From Tetragonia tetragonoides (Eukaryota > Streptophyta > Magnoliopsida > Caryophyllales > Aizoaceae), in assembly GCA_038025085.1 (NCBI GenBank), contig CM076140.1:3536501-3600500 (forward strand): a stretch of 64,000 nt of DNA, read 5' to 3'. A program made the translations under genes and the position numbers. The notes beneath the pieces are model-generated. The model made no database searches. It saw only the letters and a program-made list of their open reading frames with translations, and was not told the origin of the DNA. Positions 1 through 11,945 of the stretch are shown piece by piece. Numbering within the stretch: the first letter of the stretch is position 1; each line of letters opens with the position of its first letter.

Positions 1-2
1 CC

Positions 3-1573
3 ACCACTTACAAGGAAGCAATGACGAGTCTAAATTCCAGCAAATGGCAAGAATCCATGAAATCCGAAATGGATTCCATGTCCGAGAATAAAGTCTGGGA
101 CTTGGTCGATTTGCCGGATGGAGCTAGGTCCATCGGGTGCAAATGGATCTTTAAGATCAAGATGGACAAGGATGAAAACATTCTAGTTTTCGAAGCTAGA
201 CTGGTGGCAAAAGGTTATAGACAGATTCAAGGAATTGACTATGATGAAACTTTCTCACCAGTTGCCATACTTAAATCCATTAGGATACTCCTAGCAATTG
301 CAGCTCATTATGACTATGAGATTTGGCAAATGGATGTCAAAACCGCCTTCCTGAACGGGGTGCTGGAAGAGGATGTGTACATGACACAGCCTGAGGGTCT
401 TGTCGATCCTAAGAATGCTGGGAAGGTTTGCAAGCTAAAGAGATCCATTTATGGGTTGAAGCAAGCATCCCGGAGCTGGAATCTGCGTTTCAATGAAGCC
501 ATAACTAAATTTGGCCTTATTAGAAATGCAGAAGAATCTTGTGTATACAAGAAGTTCAGTGGGAGCAAAATTGTCTTCTTGGTCTTGTATGTTGATGACA
601 TACAGATCATTGGAAACGACATTTCAATGCTGGAGTCCGTAAAGACTTGGCTTGGAAAGTGTTTTCAAATGAAAGACCTCGGACAGGCAGAGTACATCTT
701 GGGCATCAGGATCTGCAGGGATAGATCCAAAAGGCTAATTGGACTTAGCCAAAGTATGTATATTAACCAGATAGTATCTCGGTTTAATATGCAAGATGCT
801 AAGAAGGGTTTACTACCCATGAGTCGTGGCACGATTCTTAGCAAGACGCAGGGTCCTGAGACACCTGCTGAGCAAGAACGCATGAGTAGAGTTCCTTATG
901 CATCAGCTATAGGATCTATCATGTATGCCATGATTTGTACTCGTCCGGACATCTCGTATGCTTTGAGTATGACGAGTAGATTTCAAGCCAACCCAGGTGA
1001 GGCGCATTGGATTGCGGCCAAGAATATCTTGAAGTATCTGAAAAGAACTAAGGATAAGTTCCTGGTGTATGGTGGTGAAGAAAAGTTGATTGTGAAAGGT
1101 TGCACTGATGCGTCCTTCCAGACAGACAGAGACGGTTCTCAATCCCAATCAGGATTTGTCTTCTGTCTCAATGTAGGAGCAGTGTCCTGGAAGAGTGCAA
1201 AGCAAAGCACTGGGCAGATTCTACAACGGAAGCAGAGTACATGGCAGCTTCGGAAGCTGCGAAGGAAGCTGTTTGGATTCGCAAGTTCATAGCTGAACTT
1301 GGAGTTGTGCCTGCGCCGGCTGAACCGTTGGCTCTTTATTGTGATAATAATGGAGCCATCGCCCAAGCCAAGGAGCCAAGGTCACATCAGAAGTCTAAAC
1401 ATGTACATCGCAAATATCACCTTATTAGACAATGGGTCAAAGATGGTGATATTAGCATATGCAAGGTTCATACAGACAAGAATGTCGCTGATCCATTGAC
1501 TAAGCCGCTTGATCAGGCCAAGCACGAGAGTCACACAGCTTCGATAGGGATTCAGCACCTCGAAGATGTTTAG
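3..1573 (+). pseudogene. Copia pol (reverse transcriptase/RNase H), frameshifted
   Basis: This is the C-terminal part of a Copia polyprotein. It is open from the window edge, with YKEAM at the start, and should copy the element RNA into DNA. Visible signatures are the WIFK(I)K and LVAKGYRQ blocks, KTAFLNG, the catalytic YVDD box near 590-601, the YASAIGSIMYAM and TRPDI blocks, and in the second frame the RNase H motif TTEAEYMA and ADPLTKPL near the end. The first frame runs off-register near 1211, where the family codons GTG GCA are reduced to GGGCA. A one-base deletion therefore shifts the RNase H part into another frame (second frame stops at 1573). No other lesion was seen. The copy should be non-autonomous as drawn, unless the missing base is an assembly error. 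Confidence 0.9.
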
Positions 1574-2364
1574 CTTCATTGTTTTAGATTATGAAATGGT
1601 GTTCATGATTAAAACATTGTTATGTACATTTATCACATTAAGAAAAGTTTTGGTACTATTCAGTCTTTTGTATGATTTTGAATATTAATCCAAAATAATA
1701 TAACACAAATATCCAAATAGGTTATCAAGACGATGTCTTGGATAATGAAACCCTATTGTGTGAACTGGATTTTGTGGTTATTTGTCCCTAATCTAGGTGT
1801 TAGGATTAGATTCTAATAACCGGTGATGATTAGATTGCAAGTTGATCTCAGTGCCTGTTTCATGGGCTGGAGACATGGGATGTCAAGGATCATTTGCATA
1901 GATATGAATTGGAAATTCATGATCGGACAGATCCAACATGAGAGTTCTTTAAGAACAAGTAGTCATATTAGACTCTCATAAAACTATCTTGAACCATTTC
2001 TCAAACCTGAGTGGTTATGAATAACGACATGAGGATTGATAATCTGTGATTACTCCTAACGCCTGCGTAACAGGAGGCAATAACGGATACATCCGGATTA
2101 TTGAAAATCATGTTGGAATTCATGAATGCACAAGACGAGAATTGTCCTCCCTACGGGGATCGTTGTCTTATGGGCCTCTTGTAGAATTGGGATTGTGAAA
2201 TGCATGGCCGTGCTCAAATGGATTATTGGATAATCATTTGTCTTAACAATCCAATTCGGGATCAAGAAAAGATATGAACATTGTAAGGATGACTAGACTT
2301 CTTACCTTACGTTCACATCAAGACACTAAGTGACAAGGGAATGAATTTGCACACTTGTCTCAAG
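1574..2364. other. Copia 3' non-coding spacer
   Basis: About 790 bases lie between the pol stop and the polypurine tract. No reading frame of note was found. It is longer than a simple 3' untranslated stretch, but no recognisable domain or repeat was seen in it. Confidence 0.6.
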
Positions 2365-2378
2365 GACAAGTGGGAGAT
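2365..2378 (+). promoter_or_regulatory. Polypurine tract of Copia element
   Basis: The purine-rich motif ending AAGTGGGAGAT directly abuts the LTR start. This is the usual plus-strand priming site of plant Copia elements and it fixes the LTR boundary. Confidence 0.8.
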
Positions 2379-3011
2379 TGAAGGATTTATGTCCTGTCAG
2401 TCAAGGTGCAAAATTCGGGATTAAATAACAGAGATAGTTAACTCATCGATTTAGTAGGTCGTAACGTTTAGCTAGATACCGCTTACGATAATTGGACCGA
2501 TATGAGTCGGCCGACTACTAAATGCGATGGGCCTAAAGGGTCACACGCTTAAGTAATCGATGGATCAATAATTAATTAATGAACCTAGGAGTCGCATTAG
2601 TTAATTAGTAAGAGAGAACGGTAAGTGGGCCTACCTAGGGTTAGCTCACTACATGTGAACTTTACAGTTTAAATAGAAGAGAAGGAGGATATAACTAGGT
2701 TACATGTTTTAACTGACAGCCTCCTTCTCTCATATTTTCTCTCTAAACAACCAAGCACCTCCATAGCCCAAGGAACGGTTCCTTGTGCTCGTTCTAGCTA
2801 ACGAACGTGTTTGGATTGATCAAGTCGATTGATGCGTGGACTACGGTAGAGGGATTGCACTTGGAATCCTAATTCGCACCTATCGATATTGAATCGATCA
2901 ACGAGGCACGCATCAAGAGGTATATTTATGTGTATTTAATGACCCGTTAAGATTCCTGTTTTCTAGTTGTCTTCCGCTTTTATGATTAGATCATTGCAAT
3001 TAGATCCAACA
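2379..3011 (+). repeat. 3' LTR of Copia element
   Basis: The LTR begins TGAAGGATTTA just after the polypurine tract and ends TAGATCCAACA. The ends form an imperfect inverted repeat with TG...CA termini and 8 of 11 positions pairing. Length is 633 bp. An A/T-rich TATA-like stretch (TTTAAATAG) lies near 2668. Confidence 0.8.
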
Positions 3012-4437
3012 CGTCATATGAGTTTATTTGAGGCGCCTTAGCTTAAGGTCTGTTCATATGAGTTTTTGTGTATTGGAGTGATTATACGTTTGGCTTGAAC
3101 TATTTTGCCGGACTAATAAGATAGCATATACAGTATATATATGAGTGATGAATAGTGTTTTTTCGAGGTGATGAATATTCCGTAGTTGAATATATTTATT
3201 TGTTCATTATTTCCGCTACGTCCTTATTGAGAATTTTCCAATGCCCTCTTTAAATTCCGAAATCCCATATGATAAGTAAATTAGACAAATTCTATAATTT
3301 CATAAAGAAATATAAACTTAAATTGCAAAACTAAAGTTGATATTGGACGGATACAACAAATAAAATAATGTGAAAACAAACTCATCTTTCTCTTCATTCT
3401 CTCTTCTCACTCATTTCCATGTGTCCTCCAACTACATCAATCTACACACCACAACCCATATCCCTAAGACTCTAACCAACAGAACACAGAAGCAATCCTA
3501 TGACCCATTTCCATCGCCAATCATCTATCTACTGCCAATTTACTCAATTAACTTTTTGGCTGTGCATGTGGTGGTAATTATGCTACATTATCTCTCCTGT
3601 CTCTCTAACAGTCTAACTGTTGTTTCTTTTGAATGGATTTGGGGGCTTGGGTGAGGGTTGCATGTTGGAAAAGGCTGTAATGAAGGTTGATGAAGTGGTG
3701 GAGGAATTAAATCTAAGTTTATGGCTTAGATATTTGTAGCAAATTGAAGTATCCAAGTTTCATTATTTGTTGGGTTTCTTAAATTTCATTGTTATATATC
3801 AAAATTAATTGGGCAGAGCAGTGGGTTGAGAGGTGACTGGAGCGGTGGCCGAGCGTTAAAGGCGACCTTAGAGGAGTGACAATGGTGGGCAACAGTGATG
3901 ATGGGGCTGAGAGAAGGAAGGGGAAGGAGAATGGATAGAGATGGAGAAAGCACGTTATTAATGGGCAACAAAAGAGGGTAAAGGAGGAAAGTCATCCTGC
4001 AAAGCTTTAGCTTTCCCATTGAACGCTACCTTGAGTAGCGTTCACCACAATAGCTTTTGACCTCCTTCCAAAAGCTAGAGCTCCCCTAAAAGCTTGTACA
4101 TCCAAACAAGACTTTTGGTAGCTTTTTTTCCTTCCAAAAGCTGAAGCTCTCCCAAAAGCTCCCAAAAGCTGCGTGCCAAACATAGCCTGAGTATATTTTT
4201 TCCACTTATTTAATAATAGGTTCAGTTTATTGACGGACTTCAATTCAGTTCATATTTTAGCTATGGTTTACTTGAGTGTCATGAGTCCCTCTCGGCATAA
4301 CTTCATGGAACCCGCTTTCAAAAGAGATCTCCGTCCGTAATCGTTTACCAAGCGCTCAGCTACATAACTTCCTAGATAGCACCTGAGATGTTTCCTCACA
4401 AACAATGAAAGAGCAATATTTACCATCAGATGAGGTT
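3012..4437. other. Intergenic, no gene seen
   Basis: AT-rich spacer. A 94-codon frame at 3370-3654 begins at GTG and has no recognisable domain. From about 4000 to 4190 there are repeated AAAAGCT/AGCTTTT motifs ending in GGCTATGTTTGGCACGC (reverse strand), which looks like the end of a small DNA transposon. Only one end was found. Confidence 0.5.
4021..4043. repeat. 9-bp perfect hairpin
   Basis: GAACGCTAC is followed after five bases by its exact reverse complement GTAGCGTTC. It lies in the AGCTTTT-rich segment and is probably part of a transposon remnant. Confidence 0.6.
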
Positions 4438-5671
4438 TTAAAATTCTATGACTTCTAACTTCCTCCTCTTTCGTAATGATAGTTCTTGTTCTTTGTCTTG
4501 CTGATCAAGTCCATACACGAAATCACAATTAGGTATTGTAACTAGGCTTCCATCAAATACCAGTTGCGACGAGATAGCAGGTATGTTAGGAAATTCGAGT
4601 TCTTCATATGAACCTTCTTCAACATTGTACCTTAAGAGTTTGTCAACAATGTCCAGATCCTTGAGAAGTACAAAATCTTTTCCGTCCCTTGATGAATAAT
4701 AAGCTATTGGTAAAGGAGGGCTCAAAAATCTACTCAACGAACTGTGGTTTGTATAGAAAAGTTTAGTCCAGGACTGGACTTTACCATATTCTTTCATGAT
4801 CCATGTTTCAGAATGTATCGCGGCTCCAAGAAGTTGTAGACATAGATACCCACCTAAAATCCTCAGATCAAAGACACTGAATATACATACACTGACAAAT
4901 TCCGGCATGAACACATAACCTACTTGTTCACTTGGAAGATGGAAAGTACTAATACAGTATGTACCGCTACAGTTTTTCATAGGCCAGTGTAAAGTATTGT
5001 TGAGATAAGCAACATCACTTATAAATGAAACCCCAGGTGAAAATATATCTTGTTCGACGAAGATGGTTTTCCATGAATTAGCATGCATGCAATATACCTT
5101 AATCATGAACACCGCCACCCCTACTTCATCCTCATAATCCGTGCTACTAGAAATAGAAGTATTAACAATCTTAACAACCTTGTAATCATATGTGCTAGAA
5201 TCATAACCAAATCCGAGTGCGACTTTAGCCGCGGGGAAGTCATGTGGATCATTGTCTAAGGGAGGTAGAACAAGAAAATCGTTCGTGAGGGGATTGCACA
5301 AAGCTAACTTGTTGAAGTTGGGATTGGCAAATTCTAAACAGATTAGATCGCTACAAGCACCGATGACTGTACTACTAGAGCAACCAGGGGGACGAAATTC
5401 ACGAGGTAAATCAAAGCTGTAATATTGGGATGATGAAGATAGGTTTTGTGGGTCAAAATCAGGTATAAGAATTATCAACTGAACAAACTAAAAGGGCGTT
5501 ATTAGATCCAGCAGTCTCATGGCAACGCTTGACGTACTGATAGGTGAAGTTGAAACTGCTGATAATATTGTACCAATATTTACACACACCCCTGAATCGT
5601 GCCAGCGACTTCAATGGTAACTTTTCAAGTATAAGTTCAACTAAATCAACAGTAAGGAAAGCATCCGCCAT
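4438..5671 (-). pseudogene. F-box protein (F-box plus F-box-associated domain), frameshifted
   Basis: F-box proteins are the substrate-binding subunits of SCF ubiquitin ligases; the F-box binds SKP1. The best start is the ATG at 5671 (MADAFLTVDLVE). It leads straight into an F-box core, VELILEKLPLKSLARFRGVCKYW. The second frame carries a typical F-box-associated (FBA type) domain with CNPLTNDFLVLPP, GFGYDSSTYDYKVVKI and a C-terminus KLEVIEF. The two parts are in different frames: the first stops at 5459 and the second is open from about 5478, so a one-base indel lies near 5461-5475. No splice signals explain the change. It is a pseudogene or carries a sequencing error. The natural target is unknown, as for most of this fast-evolving family. 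Confidence 0.85.
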
Positions 5672-5815
5672 TGAAGATGACAATAAATCCCAAGCTCTGA
5701 GAATTGAAGATGGCGACAACGAAAATTCGCAGCTTATGGAAACTGAAGACCATGAACGGTGAAGACCTCGTTACAGTATTTATTTCGCTAGCCACATTAC
5801 GGAATTGGAAACCAT

Positions 5816-5858
5816 CTAATATTCTATGACTTCTAACTTCGTCCTTTTTAGGGATTCC
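5816..5858 (-). pseudogene. C-terminal scrap of a second F-box gene copy
   Basis: The minus strand reads KRTKLEVIEY and a stop at 5816. It nearly repeats the last residues of the neighbouring F-box gene (KRRKLEVIEF). Similarity fades just before the (ATTT)n tail at 5868. This suggests a tandem F-box duplicate whose body was lost or split by the LINE insertion. Confidence 0.65.
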
Positions 5859-5867
5859 CTGGATTGC

Positions 5868-6135
5868 TTTATTTATTTATTTATTTATTTATGGAAAATA
5901 TAGATGGATTCATTAACTAAAGAGTACAAAAGTATGACGCAATTACATGCAGAAAAAGCACCTCCTCAGGACCAACCAGCCCCAATCCCAAATCTAGTAC
6001 TCAGAAAAAGAAACTGGAGTTAAAATGTGCCATTGAATGAGCCGCTTCGTTCCCCCTCTGTACATGACTCCAACTAACATTATTAAAACAAGACGCTATG
6101 TCATAAAAATGTCACCATCACAGGCGAAAGGCCAC
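5868..6135 (-). mobile_element. LINE 3' end: RNase H-like C-terminus with A-rich tail
   Basis: Reading the minus strand, codons give DIASCFNNVSWSHVQRGNEA followed by AHSMAHFN. This matches the end of the plant RVT_3 RNase H-like domain that closes L1-type ORF2 proteins. About 200 bases further on is a (TAAA)n tract at 5868-5891, as at a LINE 3' end. The fragment is heavily 5'-truncated. Confidence 0.6.
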
Positions 6136-6769
6136 AAAACACAAACATCAAAGATGCAACAGGCTACCCCGTACCCAGTGGCTCTCGTATAGATACATCG
6201 TCGTTACAAAAATTGAGATGGCTTTACCCATCCGTTACGGACTTCACCCAGGTAAACCATTTACCCCAAAGCATTAGCAACAAGCAGCAGCCTGAAGTCT
6301 CAGCCAGTAACTAGAAACTGCTATTGCTAGATCAAGTCAACCATAACAAGGACCATTCTCAGGAACCAAGCCAGATTATGAGCACCAATAGAGTAGCTAA
6401 GCTAAAATATAGTGTCCTGTATCTTCATTTCAACCAAAATAAGAAGTATATATGAAAGAGATTTAGGACCAGAAGCTTACTCCATGTATCTTTACAATGT
6501 CATTCTAGGCTAAATGCCAACTATGTAAATGTTTAGAACATGTAGGCAAACTCGGACAGATTCAAAGTTTCCCAATAAAATATTCTACTAAATGGCCATG
6601 CACAACTGATTTTATTGCCTCTACAGAAGGCACAAGTTTCAGAAGATGTACTTAGATACAAATCTTCTTTCCATCGGTCCACATTTAAGAACAACCAGCA
6701 GATGGTGAGTGACTGATGGCACTATGGTCCAGAATGGCCTAGCTTATGTGGTCTGTGAGTGTGGATCTG

Positions 6770-7460
6770 AATGTCTCCACTAGACTTGACCATTTCCCTT
6801 TTACTAACAAGTGGATGAGTTATCTCCTAAACTGGTGCAGTATGTGCTTCCTAGACCATCTTCTGCTGATTTGTGATTCTGTCTAGTATCGTTCGGTTCA
6901 GTGGGGGTCGTACTACATGTTGCTGAGAATATGTGGATTGCCCATCCTGATTTTTACAACAGGGACTGTGATTTGCGAGTGGTGGAGAATATGAAATGTT
7001 CAAGGTGGTGAGGCTACCATTTCATGAGAAGAATGAAATTTCTTATCCAGAAGTCAACAATCTGGAAAGGGGAAGCTTTTGGGGACCTGAGAGCTAGAAA
7101 GTGAGCTATTCAGAAATCTTTCTATGGTTGTAGTATTGTACTCATCATTAATTACATGGACATAGATGAGAACCAAAGAAGGTTAAATGGGATTAGTAGG
7201 GGATACGTGTCTGGAGTTCATTTATACAGTGTTCTTTTGGTGATAGTTGTATACAGTCGCTAATGGTAGGATCTATGATTGAGGGAACTGATTGGATGCG
7301 TTTTTAGAAAGAGGTCGTGCAAGCAGCTTTAGACATGTATAGGTCTATAGGAACAAATTTTCCAGGCTATATGAGTATGACTATGTGTTGACTATGGCTT
7401 CCTCTCAAGATTGTTGAATGTCATTAGAAAATACTCGTGTTGATAGTGTTGCTTATTTTG
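6770..7460 (+). mobile_element. LINE fragment: endonuclease end to pre-RT region, degenerate
   Basis: Plus-strand codons read RLDHFPFTNKWMSYLLNW, like the end of a LINE endonuclease (SRLDRFLVS..W type), then AENMWIAHPDF and STIWKGEAFGDLRARK, typical of the endonuclease-RT linker. A trace of the NGRI block follows near 7262. Several stops and frame changes show it is dead. It lies in the opposite orientation to the LINE 3' end at 5868-6135. Nothing recognisable lies between (6136-6770). Confidence 0.55.
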
Positions 7461-7464
7461 ATGA

Positions 7465-8404
7465 TAAGACTATTTGAAGGACCAACACTCAATTCTTTTT
7501 ATTAGACTTGTCCTGAAACTCACACAGTATAACACTGATATAAAGTAGTATATACGAAGACATAAGTTTCAAAAGTACCTTACAGAGCTGCATCCGATAT
7601 GTGCAATGCTTGTTTGTTAGCCAATGCCCATTCATACATAGAAAGACCACAAGCTTTACCTTTCAGAGTGCATTCCATATGTCCAAAGAGATGGTATCAC
7701 GTACCAAGAGAGATCCTGCGTTTCAACATTCCAGACGGTAGAAAGAAAAGAATCTAACTTGCACATACAAACAATTCAACCAAACTTTGGCCGAACATAG
7801 ACTAAGGCTCTAATTTAAAACTACTTTTCATCATTAACCAACATTATAGAAGATACTCCCTTGGTTTCATAATACAAGGCATATTTTGACCCAACACCAA
7901 CTCTAAAATCAATAAAAAGAGAAAGTGAATCGACTAAGATACCCTTAAACATTAAATTCCACGATAGAGAGAAAAGAGTAAATATCCAACATGTCATGTT
8001 ATTGCTAGTTGTTACCTTTCGTAAAAATTCATGTGTTCGCATGAAAACACAAAATGTGGGCACAGACATAGCAATCATCCACTTAGCGAAAAAACACAAG
8101 GTACCACAACTGTAATCCAATCAATGATATACATAGCCTCAAAACCTTTTACATTAAGACTTATGAGACTACAAGGTAAAAGGTTTCCGATTTAGAATCT
8201 CAAGAGTAATAGAAAGAAAAAGCATGTAAGACAAATCAATATCCAAGTAGGATATGAATTATGATAACTACAAAGGAGGTATGAAGCACAATCTGGCTTA
8301 TAGGCATGAGCAGGACCAGCAGAAAGTTAACATTGTACCATCGTCCAGCCCATGATAGCCGAAGTGAGACAAGTGTGTGGAAGCAGTATCACAAATCAAC
8401 TCCT
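7465..8404. other. Intergenic / 3' flank of the peptidase gene
   Basis: No supported gene. The stretch nearest 8404 should include the peptidase 3' untranslated region. The frame at 7821-8120 has no recognisable domain. Confidence 0.5.
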
Positions 8405-10497
8405 TCAAATGAACTCAGAGCTAATTATAGATTCATACACCGCAATTCCCTTAAGATATACGGTATCCAGCAGATACTGCAAGGAAAAGTCGTGGTCAGA
8501 AAACAATACTAGTAATATACTAATATACCATAGTTAATCTCTAAATAATGACATAGGATATATATGAGAGTTTGTCATACCTCATTATGGTCATGAAGAA
8601 GTATTGGAGTATTGCTCATTGGAGAAAACCCGAAAGTAGGGATTCCTCTCTCCCTCATAAAACGAGCATCTGTTGTAGAAGCTAAGATTTCAGGCTTTCC
8701 AAGTTTTCCACCAGCAGCTTTAATAGCTTGCTCAAATACTTTCCACCACGGGTTGCTATCACCAATAGCGGTCATCAACGGGTAGCCTCTGTGGTCCCTT
8801 GTGGAACCTTTTTCAACAATTTGGACAAAAACCAAGAACAACTGAGCATACCTTTTGATTCACTGAGTAGTTGTCAGTTTGTCACTGCTTAACAAAAAAG
8901 GATGGAGAAAGCTACACAATCAGCTTGCAGTGTATCACAAAAATGAGACGAGAATCCAAGCAAATAGAAAGTATAAAGACACATCAAAGATCATACTGCA
9001 CCATGTAGCCTATGGCATTTGCAGCAAGCACGGAAACAAAAAAGGGTCACAATTCAATACCAAATTACCAACAATTAAAACTACCATGTTAAGGGGAATG
9101 ATCATCTACGAAGCATATTGTAGGTCATCCGGTGATCACTGACCATATTCAGAAAAATATTGCTTCAGGAATCAGGATCCCAATTGGGACCAACTAACAG
9201 AGAACACACTCAAAAATCAAAATGAATGGCTCTGGCATACACTCCTTGCTATACCAATGCTACTCAACACCGACACTAGTACATTTATTCGTCGCAATGA
9301 AAAGCAAACAGCAAGATGACCAGCATGAGAACTTCAGCTACTAAACTAGCTTGTGATGCAAATTTAGACCACAAATTCTACCTGGTTTACCCTGACTTGA
9401 CAATTACACTCAATTCTGCCCAAACGACTAACTTTACTTCACTAACCTCATATGTCATGTTCCTAGAAGCAGGAGCCCATTCCTCAATAAATCTCTTCCT
9501 AATAACCTCCGAATCCACCGTAGGTGGCATTCTAATATCGAAACCCGCCTCAGCCTCCGACGGCTGCATATTCATAGCATATCCCTACACAACACCAACA
9601 AAACACTAAGCATAACTCAACTTACCAAAAACAACACAAAATAACCAAATTGAAAAGAGTACAGAAACCATCTTACTAACATTAGAAGTAACAATGCCAG
9701 CTTTAAAATAAACAGGATTAACAGAAACAACTTCCGAATTAGCAGCCCATCCTCTCTTAACCAAATCAAACTGAGCCTCCCTAAATTTAGTCATCATCTC
9801 AACACTCTTCATCAAATTCTCCATCGCACTGTTGTCAAACATCTTCGAGCCATGCCCGGGGGGCCCAGTTGCCTTGATGGTCACGTGCCACGGAGCTCGA
9901 TCAGCATAGAAAACCCTAAACTCGTCGTTTGGTGAAGCTTGACCTTCGTCCACCACAAACCCAACATTTAATTCCTCGAATTCTTTGGAGGCCACGAATT
10001 TGGCGTTCCCGTCGAACCCTCCGATCTCTTCTTCCGGGACGTAGGACACGTGGACGGTCCTGATGGGTTTGAAGTTGCGGAGTTCTCGAAGGTTCCGAAT
10101 GGCCTCAAGGTACTGGGTCCCAATACACTTGTCATCCTTGGCCCCACGGGCAAAGATTTTTCCATCGGGGGTACGGACGGCGGAGAAGGGTGGGTGGTCC
10201 CAGTGGTCGGGCTCGGCGGGGACGGAGTCTAGATGGGAGTTGAAGAGGATGGATGGGTTTGGTAGGGGTGAATTCGAGGGTTCGGGCTTGGAGACCGATG
10301 GATTGGGCTTGGGCTATGAGGAAAGAGATTGGGGCGGTGTAGTTTGGGTTTGGATGGGCTGTGTTGAAACGGAGGTAGGTTTGGAAACGAGTGATGGGAG
10401 TGTCGTCGTTTTGTTGGTGGGATGAGGTGAGAGGAGAGAGAAAAAGGAGGAGGATGATGGTAGAGGAGAGAGAGTGGAAGTAGAAGTGGGTGGTCAT
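8405..10497 (-). pseudogene. ACY1: Aminoacylase-1-like M20 metallopeptidase with exon 1 deletion
   Basis: Family role: zinc-dependent hydrolysis of N-acyl amino acids, usually in the secretory pathway in plants. Exons by eye: 10497-9681, 9584-9447, 8841-8581 and 8476-8405. The ATG at 10497 gives a hydrophobic signal peptide (SSTIILLLFLSPLTSS). Metal and catalytic motifs are all readable: HLDSVPAE, GAKDDK, PEEEIGG, DEGQ, GHGS and HDHNE. Exon 4 ends YLLDTVYLKGIAVYESIIS and a short tail. Exons 2-4 keep phase 0. In exon 1, however, the sequence jumps from EFTPTKP directly to SILFNSH in a different frame. About 38-44 bases that encode a conserved linker in the family are missing (length must be 3n+2), with a CCATC microhomology at the join. 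Translation from the ATG would leave frame there. An assembly error remains possible because no other lesion was found. In exon 3 the only usable acceptor adds about eight residues (LFLVFVQI) before the conserved EKGSTRD. Confidence 0.85.
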
Positions 10498-11945
10498 GGC
10501 GGTTGCGGTGGAGGTGGAGATAGAAGGGGTGAGTGGAGTGAATAGTAAGGAAATGATTGGCCGTGAACAGAAAGTCAACGTAAAAGGACTATAGGACGGC
10601 TGGGGAACACCACGTGTAAGCATCCAATTTGTCTTGTTTTTAAGGCGTCAAAAGTTTATCCTCCTGTGATCAAAAAATATTTATGTTCCTTGTCATTGGT
10701 GTTGGTCTGTTGGATGATTGAACAGCTGAAATGGCAAAATTATCAATATAATTCTTTCTTAGGGACCAATAAATATATAATTGAGTTTTTTTTTCCGGAG
10801 AATATATATAATTGAGTTTTAAACATAAATTGCACTAACTAAACTATTAATCAGATAGACAAAAAAACTCACCATGATACCTCAAAAAAAAAAAAAAACA
10901 CACACACACACACCCTGAAATACTTTTTGCGACTATCATTTACTAAGCGATGAGGTATTGACTTAATAATTAAATTTGGGACCCAAGAAATTAGGTTCCA
11001 AACTTGATTCCCTTTTTCAAGTTGTAGAATTCAACTGAACATTAAGTGGTAATTATGAACTGGACAATGTCGTTATCAACTTATGAGTCAATTTCATATG
11101 ATCTGACAATATTCAAGTGCAACTAGAAATACCACAAAAGCTATTTAAAGAAAAAAAATCTTTATTTATACAAATTACTATATTTACCATTGTTGATGAA
11201 CACTTGTCATTTTGTTATACAACATAGCAGTCAAATAAGGATGGTGTTTATAAAACGTTACAAGTTAAAAGTAATTTTTAATATTTGTTTTGCAAATGAT
11301 GTTTTATACTTTTTTTTAAACGGTGGATGAATTTTCTTTATACGAAAATTTTCTTGAATTGTGCATTTTATCAAGTCAATTAAGTATTGTTAATTATTTT
11401 CGTAAATATTTGTTAAAAATAATTTTGGTGCCCGTGCATAATGCACTGCGGTTCATTACCTAAAATTATAAAGTAATATGGAAAAATAGCATTTAACGTA
11501 AAAACAAAGAAAATCAATGTAATTAGGGTCTACTTAGACTACGTACTAACTAAATAGCTAATCACTATTGGCAATAACCTTGCATCTTTGTTCCAACAAT
11601 CAAACACTAACAAAAGAGAAAGGGGGGAACAAATTAGAAAACCCTAACATCAAGATCTTGAATTAAAAGGGAAAATGAAATCAAAAGCGTACCTCTGTAC
11701 TCGAATGGTAAGATTTGAGATACTCTTCTCTGAAGCGTTCTTTTGTACTCGCGTACAACTCTCAAGCGTTCTCTCTCTACCGCTTGGGTGTTTTTTGCCT
11801 TTTTGGGCCTCCCTTCTCTCGCTAGTCGCTCCATTAAGCGCACTTTCCTTCATTTTTTTTATTTTTTTTTTGTGGGTACATCTGGCTAAGAGGGCACGAG
11901 GCCCGCACGTACCATTTCATACCGCGACATTGTTTTTGTCATAGC
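10498..11945. other. Intergenic, promoter side of the peptidase gene
   Basis: AT-rich DNA with a poly(A)-(CA)n microsatellite at about 10885-10913. Open frames at 11634-11944 overlap one another on both strands and show no domain. No gene was recognised. Confidence 0.5.

Larger units (their letters stand above)
1..3011 (+). mobile_element. Ty1/Copia LTR retrotransposon, 3' half
   Basis: The window opens inside the pol gene. Reverse transcriptase and RNase H coding (to 1573) are followed by about 0.8 kb of non-coding DNA, a polypurine tract and one LTR. The gag, integrase and 5' LTR lie outside the window. The pol sequence is of the common plant TNT1/Tork-like type, although the lineage was not tested. 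Because only one LTR is visible, neither its age nor its target duplication can be judged; the five bases after the LTR are cgtca. Confidence 0.95.

Noticed and set aside
3370..3654. 94-codon frame in the intergenic region
   Set aside because: Begins at GTG, no homology recognised, AT-rich context.
10050..10425. Plus-strand frames opposite the aminoacylase exon 1
   Set aside because: Antisense shadows of the minus-strand gene, rich in Gly and Trp without a domain.
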